A stretch of DNA of 64,000 bases, taken from the NCBI GenBank assembly GCA_905147135.1, contig LR990043.1:17051584-17115583 (forward strand), written 5' to 3'. Shown here in pieces: positions 42,418-53,290 of the stretch. The position numbers and the translations under genes were made by a program. The stretch is from Blastobasis lacticolella (Eukaryota > Arthropoda > Insecta > Lepidoptera > Blastobasidae). The notes under the pieces were generated by a model. The model did not search any database. It was not told the DNA's origin and saw only the letters and a program-made list of their open reading frames with translations. Every line of letters starts with the position of its first letter. Positions within the stretch are counted from its first letter, which is position 1.

Positions 42418-44240
42418 CCTTTGTCCTTAGATGATAACATGCAGGAGCCCTGGTCAATCCTACTTACGCTAATATTGTTATAACAATTAATATTATAAGC
42501 TAACAATGTAGCAATATACTTTTTGTCCTTTTGCTTGAGATACAATGTATCATTTGTACAAATAATATTGCCAACAAATTTGTTGATGTCAAAAAATGTA
42601 AATGCGTTACTATAACGAGTCAAATTATATAAACATGTATTCAGTCTATGAATACGTCTATTTAACTTAGGGTCATTATTTGTGTATGGGAAAGCACACA
42701 AAGTAATTTTATTAAAATTATGGGACTGAATTTTTTGAAAACTCTCTACGATATCATTTCTAGTTATTCCCATGCTATTTCCGACCATTACTATAATATT
42801 GGTACGGTCTTCATTACATTGTTGACTAGCTACATTTATTATCTCATTAAATGATCGGTTTGGCAAACAATGATTACAAACAGATTTATTGACATCATTA
42901 CTTATTAATATGCCCATGCCTTTGCCAAGCGAATCGGAATATATTATGGTGCGTATTGAACTCTTTGCCGTGTCCGTAGTGCCCGCCAATCTCGTTGTCG
43001 CCACGACGGCCGGGGCGGCTGGGGTCTTGTGAGGCCTGACGACCGCGGGCTGGATGTGGGCCGCGGGGGCCGTAGAGCGCGTCGATCTCCTTGCTATGGT
43101 GGCATAGGAGGTGGCCGCAATAGCCGGTGCGTCTGTGGCCTTGAATGGCTCGTCGACCGCGGGCTGGATGTAGGCCGCGTGGGCTGTAGAGCGCGTCGTT
43201 CTCCTCGCAGCGGCGGCATAAGAGGTGGCCGCGAAGGCCGGGGCGGCTGAGGCTTTGGGGGGCCCGCCGACAGCAGGTACGATGTGGGCCGCGGTGGCAG
43301 AGGTGGTCGCGACGGCCGGGGCGGCCGGGGCGGCCAACACCTTACACCCGGCGCCCGCGGGCTCGACGTTCACCGCAGGAGCCGCGGTGCTCGCAGCGTG
43401 CGCCTCGGGGGCGACGACAATGTTTTGCGGCTGGGGCGCGGGGCGCTGAAGCTGCGAAGCGACACACTCACATTCCTCTTCTTTGGCAGTCATCAGTCGT
43501 TCGATCATGTCCGTGTTTTCATTTGACAATTTGACCATTTCAGAGGTAGCTTCTCTCCAAGTAATGATTTCATTTTGTGCTATTTTATATTTTCTATTTA
43601 CTATCTTTAAGTCTACTTGCAACTTTTTTATTTTTTTATTCATCTCGTGTGTCTCCGTGGTATGAGTTTGTTGCGCACGTACCAATTTAGAATTACAATC
43701 TTCAAAATCAATTCGCAACTTTTTCGTTAATTTTTTAATTATATTTATATTAAGTAAAGATGCCATTGATGTGGTCTCATTCCAGGAATTACATAGGTCA
43801 GAAGTGTTTTCAGACGCTGCTTGGTGATCATGTTCTGGTTCTACTAGTTCATCATAAAGACACTGGGATTTTTGGTGTGAATCGCAAGACTGTCGCTGCT
43901 CATATTTTGTTATGATATTGTGAGCCTCGCTCAGAGCTAGCTCCAGTTCCGAGATTCTGCTCAAGGCACTTGTGTAATTCCTGTGACAGGTCTGCTGTTC
44001 TGTGAGTACGTTGCGTATCTCGTCTCTGTCCCTGGTTACTTCCAAGTACTCCTTGTGCATAGATGCAAGCTCACTCTTTAACTGAGTGTTAGTGCCAATG
44101 ATGCTTTGGATCTCCTGTTCTGCGTCTATGCGTTCCTCCAACAGCTGGTCGCAGAGAGTTTTGGAGCATTTCAGCTCGTCCAGCGCCAGCTGCAGCTTGC
44201 ATTCGATCTCCTCGCAGGCAGCGCGTCGTGTCTTCACCAT
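42402..44240 (-). CDS. Retrotransposon ORF1: coiled coil, Ala/Pro repeats, SGNH-like domain
   Basis: 612 residues. Residues about 5-250 have heptad-like Leu and charged residues (coiled coil, probably for oligomerisation on RNA). Residues about 270-410 are Ala/Pro-rich, with three tandem copies of a unit of about 37 residues built around AAHIQPAV...AATSYA..ARR(S/T)TRST. The last about 170 residues look like an SGNH/GDSL esterase: IYSDSLGKGMG (Ser block), VMVGNSMG (Asn block) and NDTLYLKQKDKKY, where active relatives usually carry D-x-x-H. The expected His appears replaced, so activity is doubtful. Such domains are known in CR1-type ORF1 proteins. The strongly GC-rich repeat region contrasts with the AT-rich ends. 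Confidence 0.82.
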   Translation of the reverse strand: MVKTRRAACEEIECKLQLALDELKCSKTLCDQLLEERIDAEQEIQSIIGTNTQLKSELASMHKEYLEVTRDRDEIRNVLTEQQTCHRNYTSALSRISELELALSEAHNIITKYEQRQSCDSHQKSQCLYDELVEPEHDHQAASENTSDLCNSWNETTSMASLLNINIIKKLTKKLRIDFEDCNSKLVRAQQTHTTETHEMNKKIKKLQVDLKIVNRKYKIAQNEIITWREATSEMVKLSNENTDMIERLMTAKEEECECVASQLQRPAPQPQNIVVAPEAHAASTAAPAVNVEPAGAGCKVLAAPAAPAVATTSATAAHIVPAVGGPPKASAAPAFAATSYAAAARRTTRSTAHAAYIQPAVDEPFKATDAPAIAATSYATIARRSTRSTAPAAHIQPAVVRPHKTPAAPAVVATTRLAGTTDTAKSSIRTIIYSDSLGKGMGILISNDVNKSVCNHCLPNRSFNEIINVASQQCNEDRTNIIVMVGNSMGITRNDIVESFQKIQSHNFNKITLCAFPYTNNDPKLNRRIHRLNTCLYNLTRYSNAFTFFDINKFVGNIICTNDTLYLKQKDKKYIATLLAYNINCYNNISVSRIDQGSCMLSSKDKGCSLN

Positions 44241-44399
44241 ATTTGAGGGTATTCGTCAGCACTGGGCGGCCTGAAACTGACAACAAACCGGGACAGCAGA
44301 AATTCCAACACGAATATTAGGAAGGAACACGTGAAGCTATCTTTAATATTAATCCAACTAATCTATAGTTTATAAATATATAAATAATATACTATATTA

Positions 44400-44880
44400 T
44401 TTAACCTTGTCAATAGTCAAACAACCCCAAACAAAAATTTAAATATCTATTTATTACTTTCTAATACGTACTATAAACTGCTAATTTAGTTCTCCACTTA
44501 ACAAAATATTATATATTATGGCAAAGCCCTCCACTGATTTGAAGGAGGCTCAAGTCAATAAGTTAAATTATACCTATGAAATGGCAAACAAACAATACAC
44601 TGCTAATTTAGATATCTACTTAACTAAATATAATATAATTATGGCAAAGCTCTCCACTGTTGTGGAGAAGGCTCCAGTCAAGCAGTTATTACCAACTAAC
44701 TGGCAAACAAACAATAAAATAGCCTGTTAACTATCTACTTACTTAACATTAAAAAATAATCTATATTATTTCACTTATTTCACTGATATTAATGTGGTCA
44801 AACAATGACTTAATACCTACGAACTATAGTTAACAAACAGCAATACAGTTTGCTAATTTAGCTGGGCAATCCCCTATTTA
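44400..44880 (-). repeat. Diverged tandem repeats in the 5' region of the CR1/Daphne-like element
   Basis: A unit starting tatggcaaag at 44517 runs about 120 bases and is followed by a second at 44638 (tatggcaaagctctccactg). They share ggcaaacaaacaata and atctactta words. Weaker partial units lie at about 44440-44516 and 44790-44880. Some non-LTR elements carry tandem promoter monomers in this position; that role here is inference. Confidence 0.6.
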
Positions 44881-47544
44881 ATATCTATCTATAAGCAGAC
44901 AATTATGCAAGCAGTTTTAAGAGGTATGGTAAATCCAATTTACGAGCCCCTGCTATTAAGAGACTATTATTAAAATATTCTGCTAACAACTAGTAATATC
45001 TACAAATATTAAGTATCTGTAATCAGTAAATCACCTATCACTTATCGGTCTACACCTAAGTACCACGCTAGCCCGCTGGGTATGTCAAACTACCCACCCA
45101 TCCACATTACAACGTAAATGGCATAAAAAAATGGAAAAAGTAAAATAAGATAAATACAAAGCGGAAAAGATAAACAGGGGAAAGGCAGGCGTTATATAAT
45201 AAATTAAAGTTAAAGTTAGATGAGAGGTTTTAGAATGAAGAGTGAAAAAAAAAAAAAAAAAGAGGTAGGTATCTGTTTAGCACCTACACTGAACCTAAAG
45301 CAAATCTGCAAAACGGCGGACGCATGCACCTACCGCAGAGAAATAATGTGCCTTGTGTCTTGTATTGATGCGATATTGTTATTTCTGTGCAGTATGTGTT
45401 AGTGCTGTCTGAGGTCAATGTTTTGTCTTCTACTTCGCTTCCACTAATTGTCAAGCGAAGAGAGCCGGTAAACTGGACCTAGTGAGTGGATAAACGTTGT
45501 TCACTAGATAATGTGAACGCTGTGCAGTTTAAAATTGCGTGTTTTGTGTTTAATAAGTGTATAGGTAGGCAAAACAAACACAACACTCCAATACGCAGGT
45601 GAATACGTCTACAGTCAAATTCGTGGGGTTCGTGGGGCTATCTACCTAAATATAGTAGGTGAGTAGCTATGAATCTATAAACTCGCGAACTTTCGATAGG
45701 TATGTGCTTTAGTACTTTGTACAAAAATATTAATTAGACAATAATTACAGGGATCAAGTTGCACCTTTCTGACAAAAGATTAAAACAGGAGTAGGTAACC
45801 TGTTTACTTATTTATTATAATGATATATTCAACTGTGTGAAGTTTACTATGAACAAGATCTATGTTCCGACAAGATGCGTTCACTTCTTTGTTATCAGCC
45901 CGGGTCAGCGACCGCAGCTTGGCAATCTGTTGGATACCTACGAGTGCAAGACGTATCGCGCAGGTACTTACTCAACGGTAGTGATAACAATCGATAATTA
46001 TTTAGGGATCAATTAAGAATGAATAGGTGTAGAAAGATAGATGCAATCTGTTTCGATAATTATAGAAGTAAGTCCTTAATAAAATTACCTATTCTAAATA
46101 TTGTACAGTACGTAGATAGGCTTAACTAAATCTGTGCGTGAAAGTTAGTAAAAATAACAAAATAAAACAATACTCGCCTGTTTCGTAGTCCTCTTATTTC
46201 GATCGAACAAAGGCGACCGTTACGACTTTAGTGTCGTTATAATAACTTATTTGCCACAAACACTGGCACCATAGAAATCGTAACACTTGTTTGTTGCGAT
46301 AAACTGTCACAAATTAATTACTTGTTTAAGCTTATTAACAATTATAACTATTTTTAAAATAAATTAATAGACGAGTAATGCAATTTCACGTCTTAACCTG
46401 GGTATTTCCAACTACCCACTAAATTACTAAATTTCAAGTGCCTGTGCCCATGCCAATGGGGTGTCTTTCAGCTGATATGATGATGATAATACAATATTTA
46501 TGAAAGGAGCAAAAATTTCTAGAGATTTTTTAGGTAATAACTCGGAAGCATTTATCAGTTACAACAATTTTTACTTTCACATTCACGTATTTATTCAGCG
46601 AGTAATGTTCATATGGACATATATTTTAACCACGTTTAGTATCTGATCAAAAGAAGATACAAAGAAGTATATTCACATAGATTTGAGTTAAACAATTTTA
46701 AGTTATTTTTATTTTACAAAATAAATTAGAGCGGAAAGTATTACACTCATAGCGATAAATCTGTCTTACGTACACACTATGACATTTCTTTGCTTCCTTC
46801 GACGTCGAAGTTAAGAAATAAAAATTAGAAATTTTATCCAATTAAAATTACAATCGTGATAAATCACACCGATTTACCGGTACTTTCAGTCAGAAAATAC
46901 TTTGCTGTGTGTGTAGCACACCGATACAGAGGAATCCAAAACCGATCGCATAATCTGAAGATATCTATCTCCCTACTAGTTAGTCCGACGACATTGCCAA
47001 ACTTGAGTCAGAGATCGGGCAGTTTGAAAACCCACAGAGTCCTAGGGGCAATTATGAGATGCTATCTAAGATTGTCAGGAAGCCGCGAGAGGGCTCTATA
47101 GGTAAATCGGCTGGAATTAACAAAGTCTCGATTGAGCCGTGGAAATCCCAAGAAGAGGTACGACTTATATAACTATGGATGATACCAAACTAAAGAAGAA
47201 GAGTATCAGGAACCAATGTGAAAGCAACACAATATGAATAGAATAAAAAAGATAAAGCCCTAAGCCATCCATTAGCCGTGTAGAATATATATAGAATACT
47301 CATACAAACAGTTGCAGAATGAATGGACCCCTCTACCATAAATTTACTTTTCTCTTTTTTAAGTTACTGTTTTTCTGTTATCCGGTCCAAATTGTACAAC
47401 AATGTAATATATTTAAGTGGAAACTTAATTGGCTTAAGTGTAAATACTAGCTTTGTAATAATGTGAATGTAAAGATGTACATATTATATGTTCCTTAATA
47501 AAGAAAATAAATAAATAAATAAAAATAATTTTAATATGTTCTTG
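44881..47544. other. Non-coding stretch right of the CR1/Daphne-like element
   Basis: It contains an A17-19 run at about 45245-45262 and otherwise AT-rich unique-looking sequence. No gene is supported. The left few hundred bases may still belong to the retrotransposon 5' UTR. Confidence 0.4.
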
Positions 47545-47700
47545 GGGGATTGTACCGACCCGTTCCATTACGTGTGTCGTAAGAGACCACCTAGTACCTC
47601 CGTAGACCAGGAAACGGGTAGCAGCGTTTTCAAACCGTGATCTCCAATCCGTCTGTTCAAGCATGGAGATTATGTCAAACCCCTTCACAAGAAGAGGAAG
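47545..47700 (+). mobile_element. Dispersed repeat fragment, related to 52039-52265 inverted
   Basis: It contains cgtgtgtcgtaagagaccac, tgatctccaatccgtctgtt and agcatggagattatg. The same words in the opposite orientation occur at 52039-52265. Probably the 3' part of a retrotransposon; the family is not determined. Confidence 0.45.
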
Positions 47701-48358
47701 TTCAAGACCAACTGCCCTATATATGAACCACTCGCTTCCACGAGAAACTTACCACGATTATGAAAGAGATAGCTAGGTAGCGCAAGAAGCGCTTGCGTGG
47801 ATGCGAGCGGTTCAATAATAGAGCCCCAGCACCTGTTACAGGCTGTTAAAGGTTAACGATGATGTAAAGTCATCCATTGCGCCCCGGTGGTGCGGTGCCT
47901 TCGCAATAAATAACGAGTTTCAGATATCCGGGGCAGCGCGACGGTAATGGCCCGCCCGCGGCCGGTAGCCGCCCGCCAAGAAACCGTGTCAAAGGGAATA
48001 TTGCGTGTCACCTTATTACAACTACCCGCATAAATCGAGACCGTCCCATATTGCCCTTATTCGGTTAGCCGGAGATGTGGTATTCGATAAAATCGCGCCA
48101 AATTAGGCGAGCTAGTTTCTCCGTAATAAAAGCAGTCCGCAATTTGGGTCTGGTGATATTGATGTTTATCGACATTTAGGTGTTAGCTGGCATTTAGATT
48201 GGAATCAAATGGCTTGAATTATAGTTGTGATATGAAATGAATGTCGACCTTAGTCGGGTAGTCTTTTAGCAATATCAAGTTAAACCTTTATTTGCCCATT
48301 CGGCCTACGGAGGAGATGATTAAGGATCTAATTTCGACGCACATATTACTGTGTGTTA
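47701..48358. other. Non-coding stretch with a GC-rich, repeat-free block
   Basis: No gene is supported. Bases about 47880-48110 are GC-rich and repeat-free compared with their surroundings, possibly a conserved control region. The Helitron at 48359 follows directly. Confidence 0.4.
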
Positions 48359-48856
48359 TCTTCTACTATATAAAAATAAGTCGGGTTTTCCTTCCTGACG
48401 ATATAAATAAGCTATGACGCAGAACGCACGAACCGATTTCCACGGTTTTGCATTCGTTGGAAAGGTCTCGGGCTCCGTGAGGTTTATAGCAAAGAAAATT
48501 CTGGAAAAATTTGAAAAGAAAAGCGGGAAAATCGTGTAGGGTAGGTGTAGGGTAGGTGTAGGGTAGGTGTAGGGTAGATGTAGGGTAGGTGTAGGGTAGG
48601 TGTAGGGTAGGTGTAGGGTAGGTGTAGGGTAGGTGTAGGGTAGGTGTAGGGTAGGTGTAAGGTAGGTGTAGGGTAGGTGTAGGGTAGGTGTACGGTAGGT
48701 GTAGGGTAGGTGTAGGGTAGGTGTAGGGTAGGTGTAGGGTAGGTGTAGGGTAGGTGTAGGGTAGGTGTAGGGTAAGTGTACAGTAGGTGTACAGTAGGTG
48801 TAGGGTAGGTGTAGGGTTAGAACGCTACGCGAACGAAGTCGCGCCGGGTCCACTAG
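48359..48856 (+). mobile_element. Non-autonomous Helitron
   Basis: It begins TCTTCTACTATATAA directly after an A and ends with a hairpin (GCGAACGAAGTCGC), then CTAG followed by T, the hallmarks of Helitron insertion between A and T. There are no terminal inverted repeats or target duplication. There is no Rep/helicase gene. The middle is an 11-bp minisatellite (48534-48818). The same 3' end occurs at 16762. Confidence 0.82.
48534..48818 (+). repeat. 11-bp minisatellite, about 26 units
   Basis: The unit GTGTAGGGTAG repeats head to tail with a few variants (ATGTAGGG, GTGTAAGG, GTGTACGG, GTGTACAG, GTAAGTG). Because 11 is not a multiple of three and the unit lacks stops, a long open frame with an 11-residue period appears on the minus strand. 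It is not a gene. Confidence 0.92.
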
Positions 48857-49915
48857 TGTTCTATATTATACCAACGACATTTAAAAAAATGTATAATAAA
48901 AAAATATATATAAATTGGTTTTCGATAAAGTTATCTTAGTTTTTACCGATGTAAATGAGCAGGCAGCCTAACTGATGGTAAGTGGTAACTTAGGTTGCAG
49001 GTAACAAAAATGCAGAACCGCACTTAAGTTGTCACTGAGGATTAAGATGAAATGCCTCATGCCCAATTATCAATTGAAATCACATTCATGTCTCTAATTT
49101 CAAGACATATTACTTAAAACTAAAAAGTGTCCGATACTAGACGATCTTTCCCTATAATGCCTTTGTCTGAGATATAGCACTTTATTATGCAACACTTTCT
49201 GTACTCATTAATGAACCGATGTTAGTTAAAGCTTAAGCCGAAACGGGCTTCCTATTGATATTGCATACTGCATGTACACGTGACTCTAACAGGAAAACTC
49301 AACGTAATCGGTCTACGTAATTCATATCGTTGTTGGCCGTCAAACAAAGACATTTAATATAAATACATTGCTCCGCATCAATTTACGTAAGCAAATGAAA
49401 TACTGGAACGATAGCCGATATCATAACTCGACGTCTTTATATCGAATATGTCCAACAAAGAGCTTGCTGCGTAAAAGTCACTTATGTACGGAGTCAATGC
49501 CGAGTGTTACTAAGGTGATATGCCAAACGATCGATCGATGGTACTATTTCTGAAATGTCACAGCTGTCAGCTCTTCAGGGTTACTGTTGACAGATTTTTT
49601 CCTTAAAGTGAGTGTGTTATGTTTTTCTTCCATTCTCAGATACATTACTCTGGGACTTTATACATACCTACGATGAATTTTGCGTTGATAACCTTGCTTT
49701 GTAATCTTTGTACTATTTTTGCACTAGCAGGAAGGAAGACATTTGTTTACTTTCTCAAAACGTAATATTCGTGCGGGTAATTCCCAAGATAAAAGTCACT
49801 TTCAAAATAAAACCTCTCGGAATTATAAAATAAAACCATTGACAAACAAAACAACAAACATGAAAATATTTTGGTATGATGAATTTGGCTTATTACGTAT
49901 TTAACTGATAAACAG
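48857..49915. other. Non-coding stretch with one dispersed repeat fragment
   Basis: At about 48958-49015 lies gcctaactgatggtaagtgg, a word shared with 18490-18590 and 50797-50850. No gene is supported in the remainder. Confidence 0.4.
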
Positions 49916-50337
49916 GAAAAACAAGATTCGGATATATAAAACGGTTATTAGACCAATCTTGATGTACGGATGTGAGGCTTGGACACTGACACTAAAGGAG
50001 GAGAACAAGTTATTGGTCGCTGAACGTAAGATCTTCCGGAAAATTCTGGGGCCATAAAAGGGGGATAACGGCATGTGGAAGAGGAGAAAGAACGAAGAGG
50101 TGGAACAGCTTATTTCCGAACCCAACATTCTGGGAGAAATCAAAGCCGCAAGACTGAGTTGGCTTGGCCACGTGGGTCAGGCCAGGTCAGGGTGAGCCCA
50201 GATATCGCTGGAAAGATATCCTGAATGACCTGCACGCACAAGGAATCCTCGATTGGCAGGAGTCGGCGCAGGATAGAGAGAGGTGGCGATCTCTGGTGTC
50301 GGAGGCCAAGATCAACTTTGGGTCGCTAGCGCAGTAA
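49916..50337 (+). pseudogene. Non-LTR retrotransposon reverse transcriptase C-terminus, broken
   Basis: The plus strand reads IYKTVIRPILMYGCEAWTL then ERKIFRKILGP, the segment downstream of the catalytic core in many non-LTR reverse transcriptases. It continues with ARLSWLGHV and RYRWKDILNDLHAQGI and ends ...GSLAQ with TAA at 50335-50337. A premature TAA follows ILGP (about 50056), and a frame change after LGHVGQARSG marks a lost segment. It is a 5'-truncated, inactive copy. Confidence 0.75.
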
Positions 50338-50796
50338 GTAAGTATTACGTATTTTGGCAATGTAAACAAACTGTATGCTACAAAGGGCCACTCGAAGTCT
50401 TCAAGTTCCTCTCGAGCGATTTTCACAATTACCTAAGAGCAAATAATATTGCTGTCACTTTTAGTATTTTTTTTCTGTATGCCATACGAAAAATAAATAA
50501 CAAAATAACACTTAATAGACATTTACGTCATCGTGTAACATTTATACAAAATGGATTTCACATTGAACGGTTAACAGTTCATGAACCTTCAGGGACTCCA
50601 GGGACTAACATTAAATACTTGTAGTGATAATTACGTAAAGGTATTATCAGTTTACAGCTGTTTTTGACGTAGGTATTGATGGAATAACAAAATTTAATCA
50701 CGCATAGGTAAACACTCCTATGAGCCTTTCACTTTTAGTAGTATTTCGTTAGATTGCGTATTATTTTTTATGTTAGACTAGATAGGTATATGGCCG

Positions 50797-50850
50797 CCGT
50801 CTCACCTGTTGCTAAGTGATGATGCGGCCGAATATGGAGCATGCCTGTAT
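50797..50850 (+). repeat. Dispersed repeat fragment (ACCTG-TAAGTGATGATG type)
   Basis: The stretch tcacctgttgctaagtgatg followed by atgcggccgaatatggagc resembles a recurrent lepidopteran repeat and partly the fragments at 18490 and 48958. Short and diverged. Confidence 0.35.
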
Positions 50851-50855
50851 TTATT

Positions 50856-51240
50856 ATCATCATCGTCTCAGCCGCAGGATGTCCACTGCTGGACATAGGC
50901 CTCCCTCCACGTCTTCCACACCGATCGACTCTGTGCCACTTACATCCATAGACTCATCACTCATCCTAGTTTAATGTTTAATGAAATTATTTAAATTCTA
51001 AATTGTAATTACCCACTCTAAATTTGTATGCCGATGGCAGGTCACAGAGGACCCATCTACTAAAATTGTAACAACTGCATAACCTGTGTACCACGAATAA
51101 ATGAATTGAATTGAATTGAACTCACGACCATCACGAGGTCGTCCGTCCATCTCAAATCCACTTTGTGATTGCCGCTATGTGATCTTCACTCCAGAACCTT
51201 TCCGCCTCATCGGTAATCGGTTGCGTATTACTTCGTTGTA
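50856..51240 (-). mobile_element. RTE-like retrotransposon 3' remnant, interrupted by another element
   Basis: Read on the minus strand it matches the remnant at 53073-53290. Shared plus-strand words are gtccactgctggacataggc with cctcc, then ctcacgaccatcacgaggtc. A (CAT)n-type run marks its tail at 50856. It is split at 50956/51120 by a retrotransposon 3' end flanked by actca on both sides. Confidence 0.6.
50957..51119 (+). mobile_element. 5'-truncated retrotransposon 3' end, (TTGAA)n tail, nested
   Basis: Flanked by actca at 50952-50956 and 51120-51124. It contains ttgtatgccgatggcaggtc, acctgtgtaccacg, AATAAA and four TTGAA units. It is a relative of the copies at 27387-27492 (minus) and 4300-4394. 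Confidence 0.65.
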
Positions 51241-52038
51241 CTAACCTAACTGACAGATATACAAAGTCACAGATAAAAAGATACACACGTCAAACTTATA
51301 AGTTACCCCCCCTTTTTTCGTCAGGGGTTAAAAAACTGGTACATCTTTTTGAATCACAATTTCTTATAAATACAATATATAAACTAGTGTATGGCATGAG
51401 GTGCGGCCAATAAAAAGTGAGATAAAATAAACAAAATTTTGCGATTGTAGCTTAATTCATACAAAACTATCGTACGTTACTATCATAAATACGTACGATT
51501 GTGGCATTAATGTGAGTGATATTCTACATTTTAAAGAGTACGCTCTAAAAAATATACATGACGCCCCATGCCAGCTTTAGCTTTCTGTGTATTGCAGTAA
51601 AGTTAAATATTGTGGATACGTTTTCAGGCGCTCCACCCAACCACTACTAGGCGACTACCCCTGCTTATGCACTGCACCCGATACAAACCCAAGAAAATAC
51701 AGTCCGTGGAAGCCTTAAACTAGATAGTGGAAGAATTTCTATATGAACGATTTTGCTTTTGTTTTAAGTAACGACCTTATTATGGCTAGACCTTATGACT
51801 TTTATAGCTCCAGAATGTCAACTTTAAAACATTTACAATGTTGAAATCTCTAACGCCTCCGTACTTCAAAACATGCCATGAATACTTAAGGCTCCTTCGA
51901 CATAATGTAAAGGTCACGACCCGGTTTATAGGCATACAGAGTTTTCCGATGTGGGCGACTATGTTTGTTTTTCTGAGTTAATACAACCCGATAAGTTTTA
52001 ATTGACCAAATAGTGCTAAGTAAACTGTAATTGTGATT
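51241..52038. other. Non-coding stretch
   Basis: AT-rich sequence with no supported gene or repeat. Confidence 0.45.
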
Positions 52039-52265
52039 TTATTCATCATCACCACAGCCCGTTACAGTCCACTGCAGGACTTAGGGCTTCTCCCACGAAA
52101 GGGGAGGTTATTGCCATAATCTCCACGCTTGGCAGGCGGGTTGGAGATCGCAGTGTTTAAATATTACAATGGAAAATGCCCATTTTCCAGACTACGAAGA
52201 CTCTTGATATTTTGCCTCGAAAACATTAGTCGCCTTGTACGACACCCATGAGTGTAAGGGGTTGG
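52039..52265 (-). mobile_element. Dispersed retrotransposon-like 3' fragment
   Basis: It contains catcatcaccacagcccgtt, cataatctccacgcttggca and ggttggagatcgcagtgt. These match the fragment at 47545-47700 in inverted orientation. The terminal CATCATCA run resembles an RTE-style tail; the family is not determined. Confidence 0.5.
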
Positions 52266-52389
52266 TGCTATTCTACTCTGCCGGACACCACACGGCCGTT
52301 ATTCATCGATAAACGGTTTTGCCAAGTTTCAACACTATTTACATTTAAATGTAGGGAAAGTAAGGGGCAACGATTAAGTAGTAAAGCAG

Positions 52390-52565
52390 TCTTTACTACG
52401 CGAGCCGGGGTCTTGGAGTGGTTGTCTGCACGTGTCCGTCTTCGGACGCGAGGCGCGGGGTGCGGGCAACGCGGGACGCCCGCCCGCTGTTCCCTGAAAG
52501 GCCGAGCGCAGCTGGACAAAGCTTTCGCGGCGCGGGTACGAAAGCGAGCTTTTATTTAGCTTTAC
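52390..52565. other. GC-rich island of unknown role
   Basis: About 170 bases of high GC (gcgaggcgcggggtgcgggc and similar) in AT-rich DNA. Open frames cross it on both strands, but none has supporting signals. It could be a promoter or a fragment of a mobile element. Confidence 0.3.
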
Positions 52566-53072
52566 ATGTCCCCATGTCCGTTCGTAATAACATCTTGAAA
52601 CTAAAATTTTACCCTTTTCCCGGTTTCCGATTGAGCTTGTTATGATACCATCGAGATGACCTGATGATGGAAGGTGGCCATCGGAACTCCTAAACTACGC
52701 ATGGTAAATCCATCGAGTTTGGGCTCGTTTGATTAGTCTTGTCAAATACTGATCGGACTGATCACAGAGAACTTGGTATGAAAATATTTTAAATTATAAC
52801 TTGTTTTCCATGAAAGGCCCTAGAAGTAAATAATTCGGCTAGTTTCGACTTACACACGGATATTTACACGCTTGCGATAGAGAGGACACTCTACGAAACC
52901 GATTTAGCATTGTTCACTTATAGAAACAGTTCATCTATAGAAACAGCTAATACGGATAAAGCACGTGGGATTTGTAATGTAGGTTAGTTCCGCTAGATCT
53001 GAAAATCAGCGCTGTTGGCAAGGCTGCTATTTAGGGTTCAATACCTAAAGGGATCTACGACTATAGTATGGT
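52566..53072. other. Non-coding stretch
   Basis: No gene is supported. The word ctctacgaaaccga near 52900 also occurs near 30360, and tatagaaacag is repeated at about 52919-52945; both are probably old repeat fragments. Confidence 0.4.
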
Positions 53073-53290
53073 ATCATCATCATCATATCAGCCCGAAGAC
53101 ACCCACTGCTGGGCATAGGCCTCCCGCAGACATCTTCACAAACACCGGTCCTGTGCTTTCCGCATCCAGCAGGTACCTTTGATCTTTACCAGGTCGTCGA
53201 CACACCTTGTGGGAGGCCTACCTACGCTGCGTCTTCCGGTACGTGGTCGCCACTCGAGAACTTTACTGCCCCATCGGCCATCTGTCCTTG
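53073..53290 (-). pseudogene. RTE-type retrotransposon C-terminal coding remnant
   Basis: The minus strand reads KVLEWRPRTGRRSVGRPPTR, then VDDLVKIKG, the conserved C-terminus of RTE-type reverse transcriptases. It ends EAYAQQWVSSG with stop at 53090-53088, followed by an (ATG)n tail. One internal TGA after AQDRCL disables it. It is 5'-truncated, as usual for such copies. Confidence 0.75.

Larger units (their letters stand above)
38720..44880 (-). mobile_element. CR1/Daphne-like non-LTR retrotransposon, both ORFs open
   Basis: On the minus strand the order is: 5' region with diverged tandem repeats (about 44880-44400), ORF1 (44240-42402), ORF2 (42417-39523, overlapping ORF1 by 16 nt), a 3' UTR of about 780 nt, AATAAA at 38752-38747, and a tail of TTTTCA units ending at 38720. 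ORF1 with coiled coil plus SGNH-like domain and ORF2 with endonuclease plus reverse transcriptase fit the CR1/Daphne group. Both frames are free of stops, so the copy is probably young. The 5' boundary and target duplication could not be fixed; the 5' region may extend to about 45.2 kb. Confidence 0.85.

Noticed and set aside
45243..45262. Poly-A run as a retrotransposon tail
   Set aside because: No element body or target duplication could be tied to it.
48356..48853. 165-codon minus-strand open frame rich in [10 protein letters not shown] repeats
   Set aside because: It is the translation of the 11-bp minisatellite and Helitron ends; the period and lack of stops follow from the repeat unit.
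52248..52559. 103-codon plus-strand frame over a GC-rich island
   Set aside because: No start context, splice sites or domain; frames cross the island on both strands.
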